Origin: Dromiciops gliroides
Taxonomy: Eukaryota > Chordata > Mammalia > Microbiotheria > Microbiotheriidae
Direction: 5' to 3'
Assembly: GCF_019393635.1 (NCBI RefSeq)
Contig: NC_057864.1
Span: 440,198,322-440,262,321, forward strand
Length of the DNA stretch: 64,000 nucleotides
Program-made: the position numbers and the translations under genes
Notes under the pieces: model-generated
Told to the model about the DNA's origin: nothing
The model's database searches: none
What the model saw: the letters and a program-made list of their open reading frames with translations, nothing else
Shown here: positions 11,160 to 23,930 of the stretch, piece by piece
Layout of the letters: each line of letters opens with the position of its first letter
Numbering within the stretch: the first letter of the stretch is position 1

Positions 11160-11480
11160 GAAGTGGACTATTTCAGGGCCTTATCACATCACTCGGGAAC
11201 TATTTCAGTGGCCTCTCTTGCTCTATCAATCATACCCACCCACCCCCCATGCATGGGGAAGCTGCCAGACTAATCTGCCTAAAACACCGCTTTCATCATT
11301 TCATTCCTTTACTCCAACGCCGTCAGTGGCGTTTCTTTGCTCACAGGATAAAGTCTAAACTCTTCACTCTGGCATTCAGAGCCCCCCACAATCTGACTTC
11401 ATCCTATGCTTCCATCATTCTCTCAACCCTAGCTACTTCTCGTATTCACCCATTCCCTCTCCCTGACACTGGCTTGTAAT
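11160..11480 (+). repeat. L2 fragment (coding-side part)
   Basis: 'tgctcacaggataaagtcta', 'actctggcattcagagcccc' and 'cacaatctgacttcatccta' match the region just before the L2 3' UTR. The 156-codon open frame here spans the preceding SINE tail and this L2 piece and is not a gene. Confidence 0.7.
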
Positions 11481-11976
11481 GTTATCAGTTTTTATGAAGT
11501 GATCCAGCCAATCTGAAGGATGTGCCCTTGATCTTGGGTTTACCTTATATTAGATTTTTGTCCTTGTTCTATCTTTTTATGCCCCAGACACTCCCTCCGC
11601 CGACCCGCCCCCACTTTCCTCAGTAAAAAGAAGTGCCTCTAGGGCAGGAACTAGTTTTGGTTTTTTGTTTTTTGTTTTTCCCCTTAGTATTCATTGCCAG
11701 AGGCTACTGCTGTGCCTCTTTCAGTGTAGATGATTAATATGTTTATTGAATTGAATTCCTTTATCTCTTCCTTGCCTCTGCCAATGTACTTTTACTCTAG
11801 TGCCCAACAGATGCTAAAACAGGGGTCTTTCCCCCACTTCTAAGCAATGACACCATGACACCTTGCCTAACCACCAGCCTCATCTCCCCATCCTTCTCTT
11901 CAATCTTTTATGCCAACCTATTTGAGCATCCCCATGCATGGAATCATTTAAAACTTGTATTATAATTATCTGTGTA

Positions 11977-12129
11977 GGGGCAGCTAGGTGGCGCAGTGGA
12001 TAAAGCACCAGCCCTAGATTCAGGAGGACCTGAGTTCAAATCTTGCCTCAGACACTTAACACTTACTAGGTGTGTGACCCTGGGCAAGTCACTTAACCCC
12101 AATTGCCTCACACAAAAAATTTTTTTAAA
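11977..12129 (+). repeat. Short SINE with 15-bp target duplication
   Basis: 'ataattatctgtgta' at 11962-11976 and 'ataattatctttgta' at 12130-12144 flank a complete copy, differing at one base. Confidence 0.92.
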
Positions 12130-12419
12130 ATAATTATCTTTGTACATATCTTCCTTTTTATACATATGCGTTTATTATATATCAATGATGTGCAAGGAAC
12201 TGTGCTAGGTTATAGAAATACAAGATTGAAAATGGCAGACTACCTTATACTTATTTATGTTTCCCAAAGTTCCTAGCACAATGCCTTCAACATAGTAGAT
12301 ACTCAAGAAATATTTCTAATCAAGTCAGACAATCATTATTTTCTATTTAGAGCATCAGTGAATCTGGCCATCCTTGACTCAGATGCTTTAAAAGAAAAAA
12401 AAAAGTCTCATAGAAACAA

Positions 12420-12650
12420 TCTCACCGACTACAAGAAGCCTTATCCACCCTCTCTTAATTCCAGAACCATCCTTCTGTTATTGCCTGTTTATGTTAGTGT
12501 GTATATATTTGTTTGGATGTTGTCTCCCTCATTGTGTTTTAAACTCCCTAAAGACAGACTGTCTTTTGCCTTTTTTTGTATCCCCAACATTTAGCATAGT
12601 GTCTGATACATCATAGATACTTAATAAACGTCTACTGACTTGAATTGTAT
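12420..12650 (+). repeat. L2 3' end
   Basis: 'gtttggatgttgtctccctc', 'tttgtatccccaacatttag' and 'gatacttaataaacgtctac' mark the L2 terminus. The copy is about as diverged as the other L2 pieces here. Confidence 0.8.
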
Positions 12651-14103
12651 CCAATTGAATTTTGGGATGTTGACAGTAAATTTTAGAAGAGGCAGGCATT
12701 TAGCATATAGAACATTTTTTTTCTTCTTACATCCATTATGCATTTGGTATAACATATAAAATCTATTTTCCAAAAAATATCACAGCTGTTTCTCAGGCAT
12801 TACAGGTTGAACATGTGACTTAATTAGAAATTATAGAAATTCAGCTGAAAGACAGACATGTCAATACCATATAAAAGAAACAGAAAGTAGCGATTTCTCT
12901 TCTCTAGTATCATGTCAAATATTTGAGCCATCAGTGATCTATGTGCATGCTCCTGGGGGCATAATGCCTGGACTTCTTAGGACAATGCTGATTTCAGATA
13001 TCCTTTTCAAAACCATGGGAACATCCCCCAAAGTCCCAATATTTTGGCAAATGGTAACTAAATGAATCAGGTCATTACAATATAAAAATAAACAGGTCAC
13101 AAAAGAATAAACCAAAATATGGAGACTCACAGTCTAAAGAAACATCATGTTTACAATTACTAAACTATTTGCATAAAAAAATACTGTATCGCATGTCCAT
13201 AGTTATGTATACAAAGTCCAGTTGTGTGACCATTGGCAACATTAAGTTGCCAAGAGCTCAGGAAGACTACACTTCTGTACACTGAACAATTGCCCTTCCC
13301 ACACACACACACTTTTTTTGTATGTAGAATGGACATGATGTTACAGATAAAATCCTTTGGAAACTCGTGTCCAAGATTTGAAAATACAGTCACTGTATTT
13401 GGTGACATACCTAGTTTTTTTCAGGAATTTATTAGATTCTCCCCCTTTGAACCACATAGGTGGAAGTTAGAGAGAGGAAAAGTTCTTAATAGAAGGAGGA
13501 ACTTGCTAACTGTGAAAATATTATTATCAGGGGCCCCCTGCTGAATGAGCATGAGACAGTATATGGGCCCCACACACACACACTTAGTTTTACCCATCAC
13601 ATAAAATTAGAGGAGATCAAAAAATAGAATGGGTTGCCTTGGGAGACCTTCAGGTCCCACAACTAGAGTTCTTCAAGAAGAAGGTAGATGACCATTTTGG
13701 GGGATATTGTCAAGGAAACTTGTGTTTTAGATAGGGTTTGGACTACATAAGTATTCACTAAATGTTAGGTAACACCAGTCCACAGAAAATTTTTACCATT
13801 TGTTTATGCTTTTATTACTAACCATCTTACTTTAAAGCCTATAAACTTACAAGCCATTTTCTCTTCCCTATCTTCCTTCAGCCCTATTCTTCCCCGCTCT
13901 CTCTTCTAAACTCTGAAACTGCTCAAATTAGCCAGGCTAAAACTAAAGGCCAGAGTAGTCTATAGTAGAAGATTTAGTTATTTCACTAATCTGAAGTATA
14001 GTTTGGTTTGGGAAGCACTGGATTTACATGATTGTTGAGGTAGCATAGAATCTATAGTTCTCTGGCTAATTTTAGCCAGTTTAGAATGAGTAATCTTTAG
14101 AAG
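12651..14103. other. Mostly unique intron sequence
   Basis: About 13600-13760 looks like a CR1/L3 3' UTR piece (+) ('gaatgggttgccttgggaga', 'gagttcttcaagaagaaggt'). From 12.7 to 13.5 kb I recognise no repeat. It could be an old retrocopied 3' UTR or simply unique sequence. Confidence 0.4.
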
Positions 14104-14111
14104 TGGCTGCC

Positions 14112-14255
14112 CTGCTAGATGGTGCGGTGGATAAAGCACCGGCCCTGAATTCAGGAATACCTGAGTTCAAATCTGGCCTCAGACACTTGACACTTACCAG
14201 CTGTGTGACCCTGGGCAAGTCACTTAACCCCCATTGCCCTGCAAAAAAAAAAAAA
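14112..14255 (+). repeat. Short SINE with A-tail
   Basis: The target duplication 'tggctgcc' lies at 14104-14111 and 14256-14263. The tail is A13. The head is slightly degraded ('tgctagatggtgcggtgg'). Confidence 0.88.
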
Positions 14256-14939
14256 TGGCTGCCTTGTTTCAGAGGCTCTAAGTTAGTCACCATAGCAGCA
14301 ACCTACTGCTAATAGTAAATTAATAACTTTATTATTATTCATTGAGGGGAGAGGGGAGAGTTTTCCACCAAAAAGCAGCTACTTGGACTTAGATTGGTAA
14401 TTCAGGTAGCCCAGGAGCATGAACTCCAGAGCTCTGTAGCCAGTTGACAAGGGAGTGCTACTTCCCGTTTCCCTTTGTTTTATTTTGCCCTAAAAGGGGG
14501 CAGGGGGGTGATCTTCCATTCCATACTTGACTGCCTTGTTGACTTCCTGAATAGCTATGAGGTGAGTCTTTCTACTGTTTGGAACATTGATCCTTAAAAG
14601 GATCTTGGACCCTATTATGAAACCCTTGGTGGAAGCAGTGACTTCATCCTATATTAGGACTGGAAAGTCTTTTGTATTCCAGACTGCCTCTAGAATCATG
14701 AACCATGAATCATTTTACTGGAAGTGAAAGGCATCTAAAATCAATTGACATGTTCTATTTAAGTCAAAGATGTGTCACAAATCACAGCACCCTTATTTCA
14801 GAAAGTCTTGAATTCAGGGAGTAGAAGTCCAGTTAAAATTGTTATAATGAATTGGTGTAGTTGTATAGGGCTGATTTCATTTAAACTGGATGAAGACAAA
14901 TGAAACTTTATAAAAATAATCAGAGCAGGTCAAACAACA

Positions 14940-15065
14940 TTGGGTAGTGGAAAGAATGCTGGACTTAAAGTCAAGAGGTCTGGGTTTCAGTTCTGTCCCT
15001 GCCACTATTAAAAGTTTTGTAACCTGGGGAAAATTGCCAAGCCTGCCTTTCTCACAGGTTATGGT
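14940..15065 (+). repeat. MIR fragment
   Basis: 'gtggaaagaatgctggactt' and 'aagtcaagaggtctgggttt' resemble the MIR 5' half. The 3' half is absent. Confidence 0.55.
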
Positions 15066-15084
15066 AAGAATCAAACAAGTGGAA

Positions 15085-15087
<3 letters not shown>

Positions 15088-15121
<34 letters not shown>

Positions 15122-15170
15122 ACACATACATACATATATACACACATACATAAATATACTATATATATGT
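15088..15170. repeat. (TG)n then TACA/TA-rich microsatellite
   Basis: About sixteen TG units lead into alternating TACATA and CACACATA units. A long open frame across it is low-complexity. Confidence 0.95.
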
Positions 15171-16396
15171 AATTTATTTATAGATATAAATATACGTATA
15201 TATATTTTTAATTGTAGCTTATTTTCCTAAAAACTATGGCTCATTAACAACCATTCCAGCAATTTAACTAGTATTGTTCTTCTAGTCTGATCTCTTTCAA
15301 GTAAGACTTAGGACTATAAACAGATATCTAAGTAGATAGACTTGTTTTTGATGGCTTTGCTTATTTCCCTGATTGGGAGGGGAATGTTTACAGTTCTGCA
15401 TTTGAAACCAATTCTCTTTCTTCCCCTTCTTCAGTACACAAACATAAGTTTTTAAGCACTACAAGTATTCGGTGCACCAGACTGAAGGGAGATCTGATTT
15501 GAGTCCTTCTTCCTCCAGGTCAACCTTTCCTTTCATCCATCAAATTAAGGAGCTGGGCAGACTGCTTCTAAGGAAGGTCTTTTACAACTCTAGTGTTATA
15601 TGATCCCTGGGAGTATTGATGGGGAATTAGTGAGTTTTCTGTGTAGTTTTCCTTCTTGTCATCTTGTTTTATTTAGCATATGAGAAAAGCTAATCCATTT
15701 GGTCAAATTGCACAATAAAATGAATTGAATTATATTAGCTAAGATTCTTCTAATCCCCAGGATCCCTAGAACTAGTGAAAAATGAAATGAAAGAGGTGCA
15801 AGTAGTTTGAGGTTTTCTTAGGAAATATGCTACAAAGAAATTTGATCGATTTATCATTATTTATGTTATCTTTGCCTTTCTTGACTGAATATGGATCTGG
15901 AGACCAGGATGCTGCTTATGTTGCATGGGTATTGAATCGAGTAGCTCAGCAGTAAAATAATGATGTTTAAGAATATTTACTTAATCATAGTGTTTGTCTC
16001 TCAAAGGCTTATTGTAAAAATCTATAGTGATAATATCAGGTAAGCAGACATCTTTTTCTAAGGACCATTTTATACTTTGCTTGTAATAACACTGCTACTA
16101 TTAGATCCTATGATCTGCTCAAAGTATTCCCCTTAATGTGTCATGAAATTTATGACTTTCAAATTAATAACTCAAATTTTTCTATTTCATATTTATGCTA
16201 TAGCCTAGATATAAATGTAGATTTAATTGAGTAATAAAAAAGCAAGGTATTCTATAAAAGGTTCTGTTATGTTACTTTTGACAGTAAAATGAAAGATTAG
16301 ATTGAAGTTTAGTAGGTCTTAAAAATTAGCTATTAATTAACATATGAGGAGTATCCCCAGCATACCTTTTAATTCCATTTCAGAAAAGGCTGGTTT
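15171..16396. other. AT-rich intron, nothing recognised
   Basis: Neither an exon-like open frame bounded by splice sites nor a repeat family could be identified. Confidence 0.4.
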
Positions 16397-16410
16397 GAAA
16401 GTAGTGGTGC

Positions 16411-16652
<242 letters not shown>

Positions 16653-17044
16653 GAAAGTAGTGGTGCTAAACTCTGTGGCTAAATATTGTGGGGAAGTCTT
16701 TAACTACAAAATTAATTTTGTGCCTTGATTTTACTACTTGTGAAAATAGCATGAGTAGGACTACTTTTCTTTTGGACATTCATAATTAAACGCTGTGTTC
16801 ACTATCTAGATCCTGTCACAAAATAGAGCTTTTGTTACCATTTTAAACTATTTCTTTCTCTTTACCATCTTCAGAGCAGAACTTCAGGGCTAACTAGGGT
16901 TGAGTCTGAAAGGGAGATGAGGGCATCCATTTGGGGAGCAACTCAATGTCTCGCCTCACAGTGTCCAAATATGACCTTTACTGGGATCCAGAGACCTTTT
17001 GAGTGTGAGAATGACTGTTTTCTAAATAAATAACTCACATTATG

Positions 17045-17165
17045 TAAGTGATGTCAGCATTTATTAATCACTTACTGTGTACAAGGAAAGTACTGAGCTA
17101 AGTCCTGGAGATACAAATAGCAAAGTTAGAGAGCCCCTGCTCTAAAAGAGCTCATGTTCAATGAA
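17045..17165 (-). repeat. L2 3' end
   Basis: Plus-strand 'gcatttattaatcacttact' and 'agctaagtcctggagataca' are the reverse complement of the L2 terminus. Confidence 0.6.
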
Positions 17166-17864
17166 GGATGCAGCTGCTACCAGTCAGGTGGAAAGGTTCA
17201 GTGGTCCTTAGGGGACAGCCGCAAAGCAGACTGCAGTGCCTCTTCTTTAGTGTCATTCCAACCGATAACATCATAACAGTTCCTGATCTTGAACCATTTG
17301 AAAGTGCCAAGGACTTTTGTGGTGCAAACCTTCTTTTCTTAGTCTTCAGTAGGTGTAACTACATTACCCACATAAGCAGACACTAGACAGCATCCCCATG
17401 GGGGTTGCCATCCAGGATGATGGGTATAGGACCTGGGCTAGGAAGGTCCTGCCACTCCCCATTGCTCCTCTGTGTGAAGGGGCCCAACAGTGGCAGTTGG
17501 TCAGCAGTGATTGTTGCACCCAAATGATGGCCTCAGGGCTAGGGGTAGAGGCTTAGGCCAGTGGTCCTGGGGGCACTGCTCTTTCAAAGAGAAGGCTCTC
17601 GGGCTCTGGGCTGTCTCCCTGGGGTTCCAAGGAAAGGTGATAATAGTTTGACTTTACTGTTATATGCTCCTTTTTGTCTCCCCTCACCCCCATGCCCAGT
17701 GCCTTGCATCTTCAGCTAGCTAGTTTGCCTGCTCCGTAGGTGGCAGGTGGTACCTTCCCCTCTAATGGCTGTGGGTATTGGGCTGGAGCTCCTGTACTTA
17801 CCTGCCAGTTGGTGGGCAGTCATCCATTGACAGAGGTACTGGGGAGATGGTCGGCCTCTTCTAC

Positions 17865-17967
17865 ATAGGGATTGCTCCCCTCTGCTCTAAGGCTGTTCTC
17901 AGTACTTAAAGCAACCAGCCCCAACCAATTATTAAGCACAGCAATGTACTGCTTGGGTGAATATTCA
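17865..17967 (+). repeat. 103-bp direct repeat, left copy
   Basis: It begins 'atagggattgctcccct' and ends 'tgcttgggtgaatattca'. A second copy lies at about 18817-18919, roughly 92% identical by eye, with nearly all differences transitions. It is not part of any family I know. Confidence 0.85.
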
Positions 17968-18185
17968 TGATGGCTAGGTTTCATACTGTTCATAAATCAA
18001 TAAGATTATCTTTTTCTTTTCTGTTCTGGTTTTCTCACAGAAACAAGTTATTTAACTGCTCAAATTCATATTTTATAATATAGAGGCAGATAAGGACAGT
18101 TTCAGGTTTTCAGAAATAGCTAATATTCAGTGTTTGGATTTTGTTCATTAAAGGGACTATGGCTATGTCCTGGGGAAATGGTTAG

Positions 18186-18191
<6 letters not shown>

Positions 18192-18216
<25 letters not shown>

Positions 18217-18353
18217 GGTGAGGCAATTGGGGTTAAGTGACTTGCCCAGGGTCACACAGCTAGTAAGTGTTAAGTGTCTGAGACCAGATTTGAACTCAGG
18301 TCCTCCTGAATCCAGGGCCAGTGCTCTATCCACTGCATCACCTAGCTGCCCCT

Positions 18354-18384
<31 letters not shown>

Positions 18385-18547
18385 GTTAATTTTACTATTC
18401 TTTTTTTTTTTTTGGTGAGGCAATTGGGGTTAAGTGACTTGCCCAGGGTCACACAGCTAGTAAGTGTTAAGTGTCTGAGACCGCATTTGAACTCAGGTCC
18501 TCCTGACTCCAAGGCCAATGCTCTATCCACTGTGCCACCTAGCTGCC
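18192..18547 (-). repeat. Two short SINEs, one inserted in the tail of the other
   Basis: The outer duplication 'gaaatggttagtttttg' (18175-18191, 18548-18564) encloses both. The older SINE has its head at 18547 and T-rich tail at about 18380-18412. The second SINE (about 18217-18353) sits inside that tail with its own TTTTG-rich tail. Each contains the same spurious antisense open frame. Confidence 0.88.
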
Positions 18548-18816
18548 GAAATGGTTAGTTTTTGAGTGAACTAGCTTTTCCTAAATTTTGCACTCTTTCC
18601 AATCGCTAGTTATAAATACTTGCTATATGGTCCTTAGTCTCAGCTTATGCAATTATAATCCAAGTATGACTTTCCTAATTTTATTTGAATATGTGCTAAG
18701 AGGCGAATTTAACAATTCTGGAAAAAGAGATCTCTTAATTATCTGATTTATTCTCTGTAATAGCTAGAAGTAATAATGCTTTTGAAAGATCAAAATGAGA
18801 TAGAATTTTTTTCTAG

Positions 18817-18919
18817 ATAGGGATTGCTCCCCTCCACTCTAAGGCTGTTCTTAGTACTAAAAACAACCAGCCCTAACTAATTATTAAGCACAGCAATGTA
18901 CTGCTTGGGTGAACATTCA
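18817..18919 (+). repeat. 103-bp direct repeat, right copy
   Basis: Partner of 17865-17967, separated by ~850 bases of which ~370 are the nested SINEs and their target duplication. The flanking sequence outside the 103 bases does not match. Confidence 0.85.
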
Positions 18920-19369
18920 GGTTCTCCTGAATTACTCTTAAGCTCTGAAAAATCAATCATTTGTCTAGGATAGTTCTCAAAGCTTTTTCTCCTCACTGTC
19001 TGCTGTGGGGAGGGGCAGGCCATGGGGGAAGAGGTGGAGAGAAGAGGGGGGAGGGAGGGAAGGCCTGTGTTTCTCCAGACGTACACACCCAGATACTACT
19101 CACACAAACATATAATCTTACCTGTACTCCACCCTGGCACACCCTCCAGTACCTAGCCATTGCTTTTGTTTGGGGTGTTTCCTTTTTTGCTGCCCAAAGT
19201 ACATCTGAAACAGAGCAGCTCAGTAAACCTGTCCAGGGGGAGTCAACCCCTCCCTCCGAGCTAGGCCTCCATATCATCTCCTGTGAAACATGAAAGAAGC
19301 AAACCATAGGTAGAACAAATGCAGCCAAAGTGGCATCTGGAGAGGGAGAAGAACCGAAATGTGTGTGAG

Positions 19370-20235
19370 CTTGTTATCCCTCTACACTTGCTTCTCTTCC
19401 CTCTCTACCTTCTCCGCCTTGCAGATTTCATCAGCTTCCATGGATTCATCTCTCACCCTGTGACCCCCAAATCTATATGTCCAGCCCCAAAGTCTTTCTT
19501 GAACTTTGGTCTCATGTTGCCAAATTCCTGCTGGACATCTCTCCCCGCATGTCCTAGCGGCATCTCAGACTCAACGTGTTTAAAACAAGACTCGTGTTTC
19601 TTATCAGACCCATCCCTTTGTAAAGTTTCCTATGTCTTCTGAGGACATCCTCATCCTTGACTCTTCAGTTTTCCTGGCCCCATATCCAATCTCCCACACA
19701 GTTACCAAAATGATTTCCCTAAAGCACACCCCTGACTGTGTTAGTCCTCTTCTCAGCCAACACCAGTGATCCCCGTTTACCCTCAGAGCAAATATACACT
19801 CTTATATTTGGCATTGACTTTGCACTATGGCTCTAACCTATCTTTTCAGGCTTTCTTATTATACATTACTGCCCTTCATCCATTCTACCGTCCAGCCAAA
19901 TGGGATTTCTTGCCGTTCCTAACACAAGGCAATCAATCTCTCATCTCCATGCCTTTGCAGACAGTCCCTCTTCCCCTCCACCTCTTAGACTCCCTGTTTT
20001 CTTTCAAGACTAACTAAGCTCAGGTGCCTTTGCTGACCAACCCTTCTCCCCCTACCCCCCCCAAGTTCCAGGGTCCAGAAATCTACCCAAATGACCTTGT
20101 ATTCATTTTGTATTTGCCCACAGAGATACAGGTTGTGTCCACTGTAGATTGAAAGCTCCATGAGGAGACAGAAGCCATTTTTGTGTCCTGGGGCCTGGGG
20201 CCTGGGAGGTGCTTAGTTAATGCCTGTCAGTCTTC
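19370..20235 (+). repeat. L2 LINE 3' part
   Basis: 'ttcatcagcttccatggatt', 'aaatctatatgtccagcccc', 'tctcagactcaacgtgttta' and a 3' 'ggtgcttagttaatgcctgt' follow the L2 order for ~850 bases. Confidence 0.75.
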
Positions 20236-20239
20236 TCTG

Positions 20240-20998
20240 CTGCCTCTCTCACAGCCATCCCTGGCTTTTGAGGCTTATAGTCTCCAGCCTCCTCCAGTCT
20301 CTTCCCTCACCCATCCAGCTTCCTCATAGTGGCCAAATTGATATTCCTGAGACAGATCATGGGATTATAGATTTAGAACTGGAAGGGATCTCAGAGCTCA
20401 TCTAATCCAACCCCTTCATTCTGTAGATAAGGAAAGGAATGATGACAGAAGTCTGAGCCTCTCTCCTTCTTCTTCCCCCACCCGACCCCTTACAAACACA
20501 CAGTCTATTGATACAATCTACCATGACTCTCTATTGCCTCTAGGATAAAATACAAAATACTCTGCCTCCCACCCACCTTTCCAGTCTTCTTTTTCTCTTC
20601 ATACCCTCTCTATTCTGGTTGAATGCCCCCATACATGACATTCCACCTGTGATCTCTGTAACTTTCCATAAGTGCTTCATGTCTGAAATGTATCCCTTCC
20701 CTCCCTCTCCCTCATAGGCATTGCTCAGGTGCCCTCTCCTTCAGGAGGCCTTTCCTGACCTGACATTTCCCCCCCATCCCCTCCACTGCCACCCCAGTTA
20801 TTAGCACTTTGTTCCTCTTGAAATGGCTTTGTGTTTCTATTGACTTGGATGCACCTTCTAGTTACTTATGTACACGTTGTGTCCTCCTAGCCTACCGCAT
20901 TGAAAGATCTCCAAGGACAGGGATTGTTTCCTTTTTGTACTTGTATTCCTAAGGCCTAACAGTGCCTTGTTCATACTGACTTGCATAGAGTAGCTGCT
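20240..20998 (+). repeat. Second L2 3' part with MIR-like insert
   Basis: 'ctctattgcctctaggataa', 'tcaggaggcctttcctgacc' and 'aaggacagggattgtttcct' define another L2 copy. About 20360-20445 ('gatttagaactggaagggat') is a MIR-like piece inside it. Confidence 0.75.
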
Positions 20999-20999
20999 T

Positions 21000-21000
<1 letters not shown>

Positions 21001-21037
<37 letters not shown>

Positions 21038-21055
21038 TAGATAGATAGATATAGA
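21001..21055. repeat. (TC)n and (ATAG)n microsatellite
   Basis: About fifteen TC units are followed by short ATAG/ATAT units abutting the next SINE. Confidence 0.93.
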
Positions 21056-21182
21056 GGGGCTAGGCAGTGAGGGTTAAGTGACTTGCCCAGGTTCACACAG
21101 CCAGTAAGTGTTAAGTGTCTGAGTCTAAATTTGAATTCAGGTCCTCCTGAATCCAGGGCCGGTGCTTTATCCACTGTGCCAT
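21056..21182 (-). repeat. Short SINE, truncated
   Basis: The core and part of the head ('atccactgtgccatg') are present, but the terminal GCTGCCCC head is missing. The tail side runs into the TC/ATAG array, which may be its expanded tail. Confidence 0.8.
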
Positions 21183-21770
21183 GTGAATTGAACTTAATCT
21201 GGGTTAAAATTTTATAGGTTCCCTACCACCTAACACTTGCTTGACACACTGGAGGGATTTAAATCAGCATTTGTTTAATGAACAGATGAATGAGAAAGAA
21301 TACCAGGCAGAAGAGATAAATGACCACAGCAGAATTGTTCCCAGTAAAAGCAGCTGTGGTAGTTCAAGGAGAACCATGGCGCTCTTGCTCCTGGTATGGA
21401 AGACTTGCAAGCCCCAGCCTGAGACAGATGCTTCTGCAGTCTGTCTAGCTGTTGGCCCTGGCTTGGTGGGAGGAAGAATGGCATGCTAGTAAAGCTCATT
21501 TTTAGAAACTGCCTGTAGAGCCCTCAAACCGAGGCTCATACTTAGCCCTTAAATGGATATACTATCCCAAGGTATTGAAATATAGTTACCTTAAACAAAG
21601 ATTTTGTAGGTAGCTTTGTTTTTCATGGAAATCTATGAGGCTGAATATAGCTACAGCTCTATTACACACAGCTCATAGATCAGGGCAATGTATTCAGGCA
21701 ACAAGCTCATGAGACAGTTAGAATGATAAACTACACTTTTCAAAGGATCGTCAATAGAACCCTATAGCTA
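21183..21770. other. Unique-looking intron
   Basis: No repeat or gene recognised. The overlapping open frames near 21.25-21.5 kb show no known motif. Confidence 0.4.
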
Positions 21771-22175
21771 CAGGGACATAAGTGGTCATGTAGGACACAT
21801 CCTGAATGCCTTCTGTAGTATCCTTAACAGATGTTCATCTAGTGTCTACTTAAAGACCATTAGTGACAGATAAGTCACTACCCTAAGCTAAACTGCACCG
21901 TTTTTAGACAGTTCTAATTGTTAGTACATATCTCCTTATGTTGAGTCAAAGTCTGTATTATTTTTTTCCCACTCACTGATTTTTGTTATGTTCTTTAGAT
22001 CCAAATGGGACAAGTCTTAGTCTGTAATACCTATGACAACCTCCTATTTATTTGAATGCAGTGGTCATGTACATCCCCCTCCCAGTCCTATCTTCTCCAG
22101 ACTAAAAATACTCAGGTTTTGGGGGGGGGGGTTTTGGAGGGGGGAGGTTGTTTTTATTTGGTTTTTTTTGTGATT

Positions 22176-22326
22176 TTTGTTTTGTTTTGTTTTGGTGGGG
22201 CAGTGAGCGTTAAGTGATTTGCCCAAGGTCATACAGCTAGTATCAGGTATCTGAAGCCAGATTTGAACTCAGGTCCTCCTAAATCCAGGGCCAGTGCTTT
22301 ATCCACTGTGCCACCTAGCTGCCCCA
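22176..22326 (-). repeat. Short SINE inside the CR1/L3 3' UTR
   Basis: Head 'gccacctagctgcccc' on the right, TTTTG-rich tail on the left. A few bases of the core are lost ('ctagtatcaggtatctg'). Confidence 0.88.
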
Positions 22327-22589
22327 ATACCCAGTTCTTTCAACCAGTTCTCATGCAGTTTTGAGTCCTTTCACCATCCTGGTTACCATCCTCTGGACAT
22401 CTTTCAGTTTTTCAGTGAACTTGCTAGATGTGTTATTTCAGATGTTGTCTAACTAGAGCAGAATACAAGCTTTATTATACCTGTTTCACTTTGGAGAGTT
22501 TGATACTACTAAATAAGCCTAACAACAGTTTAGCTTTTCTTTTACATATCACTGCTGACCCTATAGCTAACATTTGTCAAATCTTATTG

Positions 22590-23205
22590 ATTGCTCCTCT
22601 GTAACACCTCTCATATCCATCCCCTTGCCTGCACTCACAGAGCCTCTATCTTCAATTCAGGATATCAGCATCTTTCACCTAGATTACTATGATATCCTTC
22701 TAATCAATCTCTCTTTTCTCTTGTCTATCTTACACAAAGGGGAGTGAGGAAGGAGAAGGGGACAAGCATTTATTAAGTGCTTACTTTTTTTGTGAGGCAA
22801 TTGGGGTTAAGTGACTTGCCCTGGGTCACACAGCTAATAAGTGTCAAGTGTCTGAGGCTAAATTTGAACTCAGATCCTCCTGACTCCAGGGCCAGTGCTC
22901 TATCCACTGTGCCACCTGGCTGCCCCAAGTGCTTACTTTTTGCCAGGCACTGTACTAAGTACCTCACAAATATTATCTCATTTGAAATTGTGGCTGACAA
23001 GTAGCCAAAAGAGTCTTCCTGTACCACAGGCCTGATCATATCATTCCCCTGCTCACCTCTCAGGAATTCCCTATGGCCTAGAGAATACCTAAGATCCTCC
23101 CTTACCTGGCTTCCATTTACCTTTCCATCCTCATTCCTTACTAGTCTTCTGTTCTCTATTACAACCAAACTAGACTGACTAGTTCTTGAATTTGATATTC
23201 CACTT
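22590..23205 (+). repeat. L2 fragment inserted in CR1/L3
   Basis: 'tctttcacctagattactat', 'gatatccttctaatcaatct' and, after a SINE/MIR block, 'cattcccctgctcacctctc' and 'cctatggcctagagaatacc' are L2-like on the plus strand. Confidence 0.6.
22790..22926 (-). repeat. Short SINE inside a MIR
   Basis: 'aagtgcttacttttt' is duplicated at 22775-22789 and 22927-22941. The interrupted target is itself MIR-like ('gcatttattaagtgcttac' ... 'ccaggcactgtactaagtac'). Confidence 0.92.
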
Positions 23206-23744
23206 TCTATCCTTATACATACACAGAAGATATTCCCCATACTTAAAATATACTTTATCTTTATCTTTGCAAATTTGTGCTGTACCTCCATCTAAGTCAT
23301 TGATAAAAATGTTGATTACAGCAGGACCAAGGACAGAGGTCTTTGAGATCGACATCAGTTGATTTACCACCATTCTCTAAGACTAGTTTTTTCATCCCTT
23401 TCCAAATACATCTAACTATACTATCCCACAAAGAGCCCACATTGTGTCAGGCTTTGTCATATAGCATGCTGAAATCCAGAACTGCTGAGTCTCCAGATCT
23501 AGTAGCCTTGCAGAGAAAGAAAAGAAAGAAGGGAGGAAAGGAAGGAAGAAAGAAAGTTAATTGAGAGGCATGACTTGTTATTGATGACCCACACTGGCTG
23601 AAAGTAATCACTCCTACTTTTTCTAAGTGCTCCAAAACTATCCCATCAATAATTTGAATAGAAAATGGAATCCATACCACTAGCCTATAAACTGAAAATA
23701 TACTTTTTTCCCCTTCTTGAAAAGTTGGACAAGATTTACTTCTC

Positions 23745-23930
23745 CTGTTTTATATTTACATAGTGCTTAAAAGTTTGCAAAGAACTTCATATCTGTTCAC
23801 TTATTTAATCCTCACAATAACTTTGTAAGGTAAATGTTATTATCCCCCCCTTATAGATAAGGAAACTGAGGCTGAGAGGTCAAATTATTTGTCCAGGGTC
23901 TTTCAATGATTACTGACTATGGCTCAGCAT
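23745..23930 (+). repeat. MIR-like SINE
   Basis: 'tttacatagtgcttaaaagt', 'atttaatcctcacaataact' and 'gataaggaaactgaggctga' follow the MIR consensus. It interrupts the CR1/L3 copy. Confidence 0.75.

Noticed and set aside
12700-13550. Possible retrocopied mRNA 3' UTR on the minus strand
   Set aside because: The T-run at its left end is short and no polyadenylation signal or flanking duplication was found, so there is not enough support to call it.
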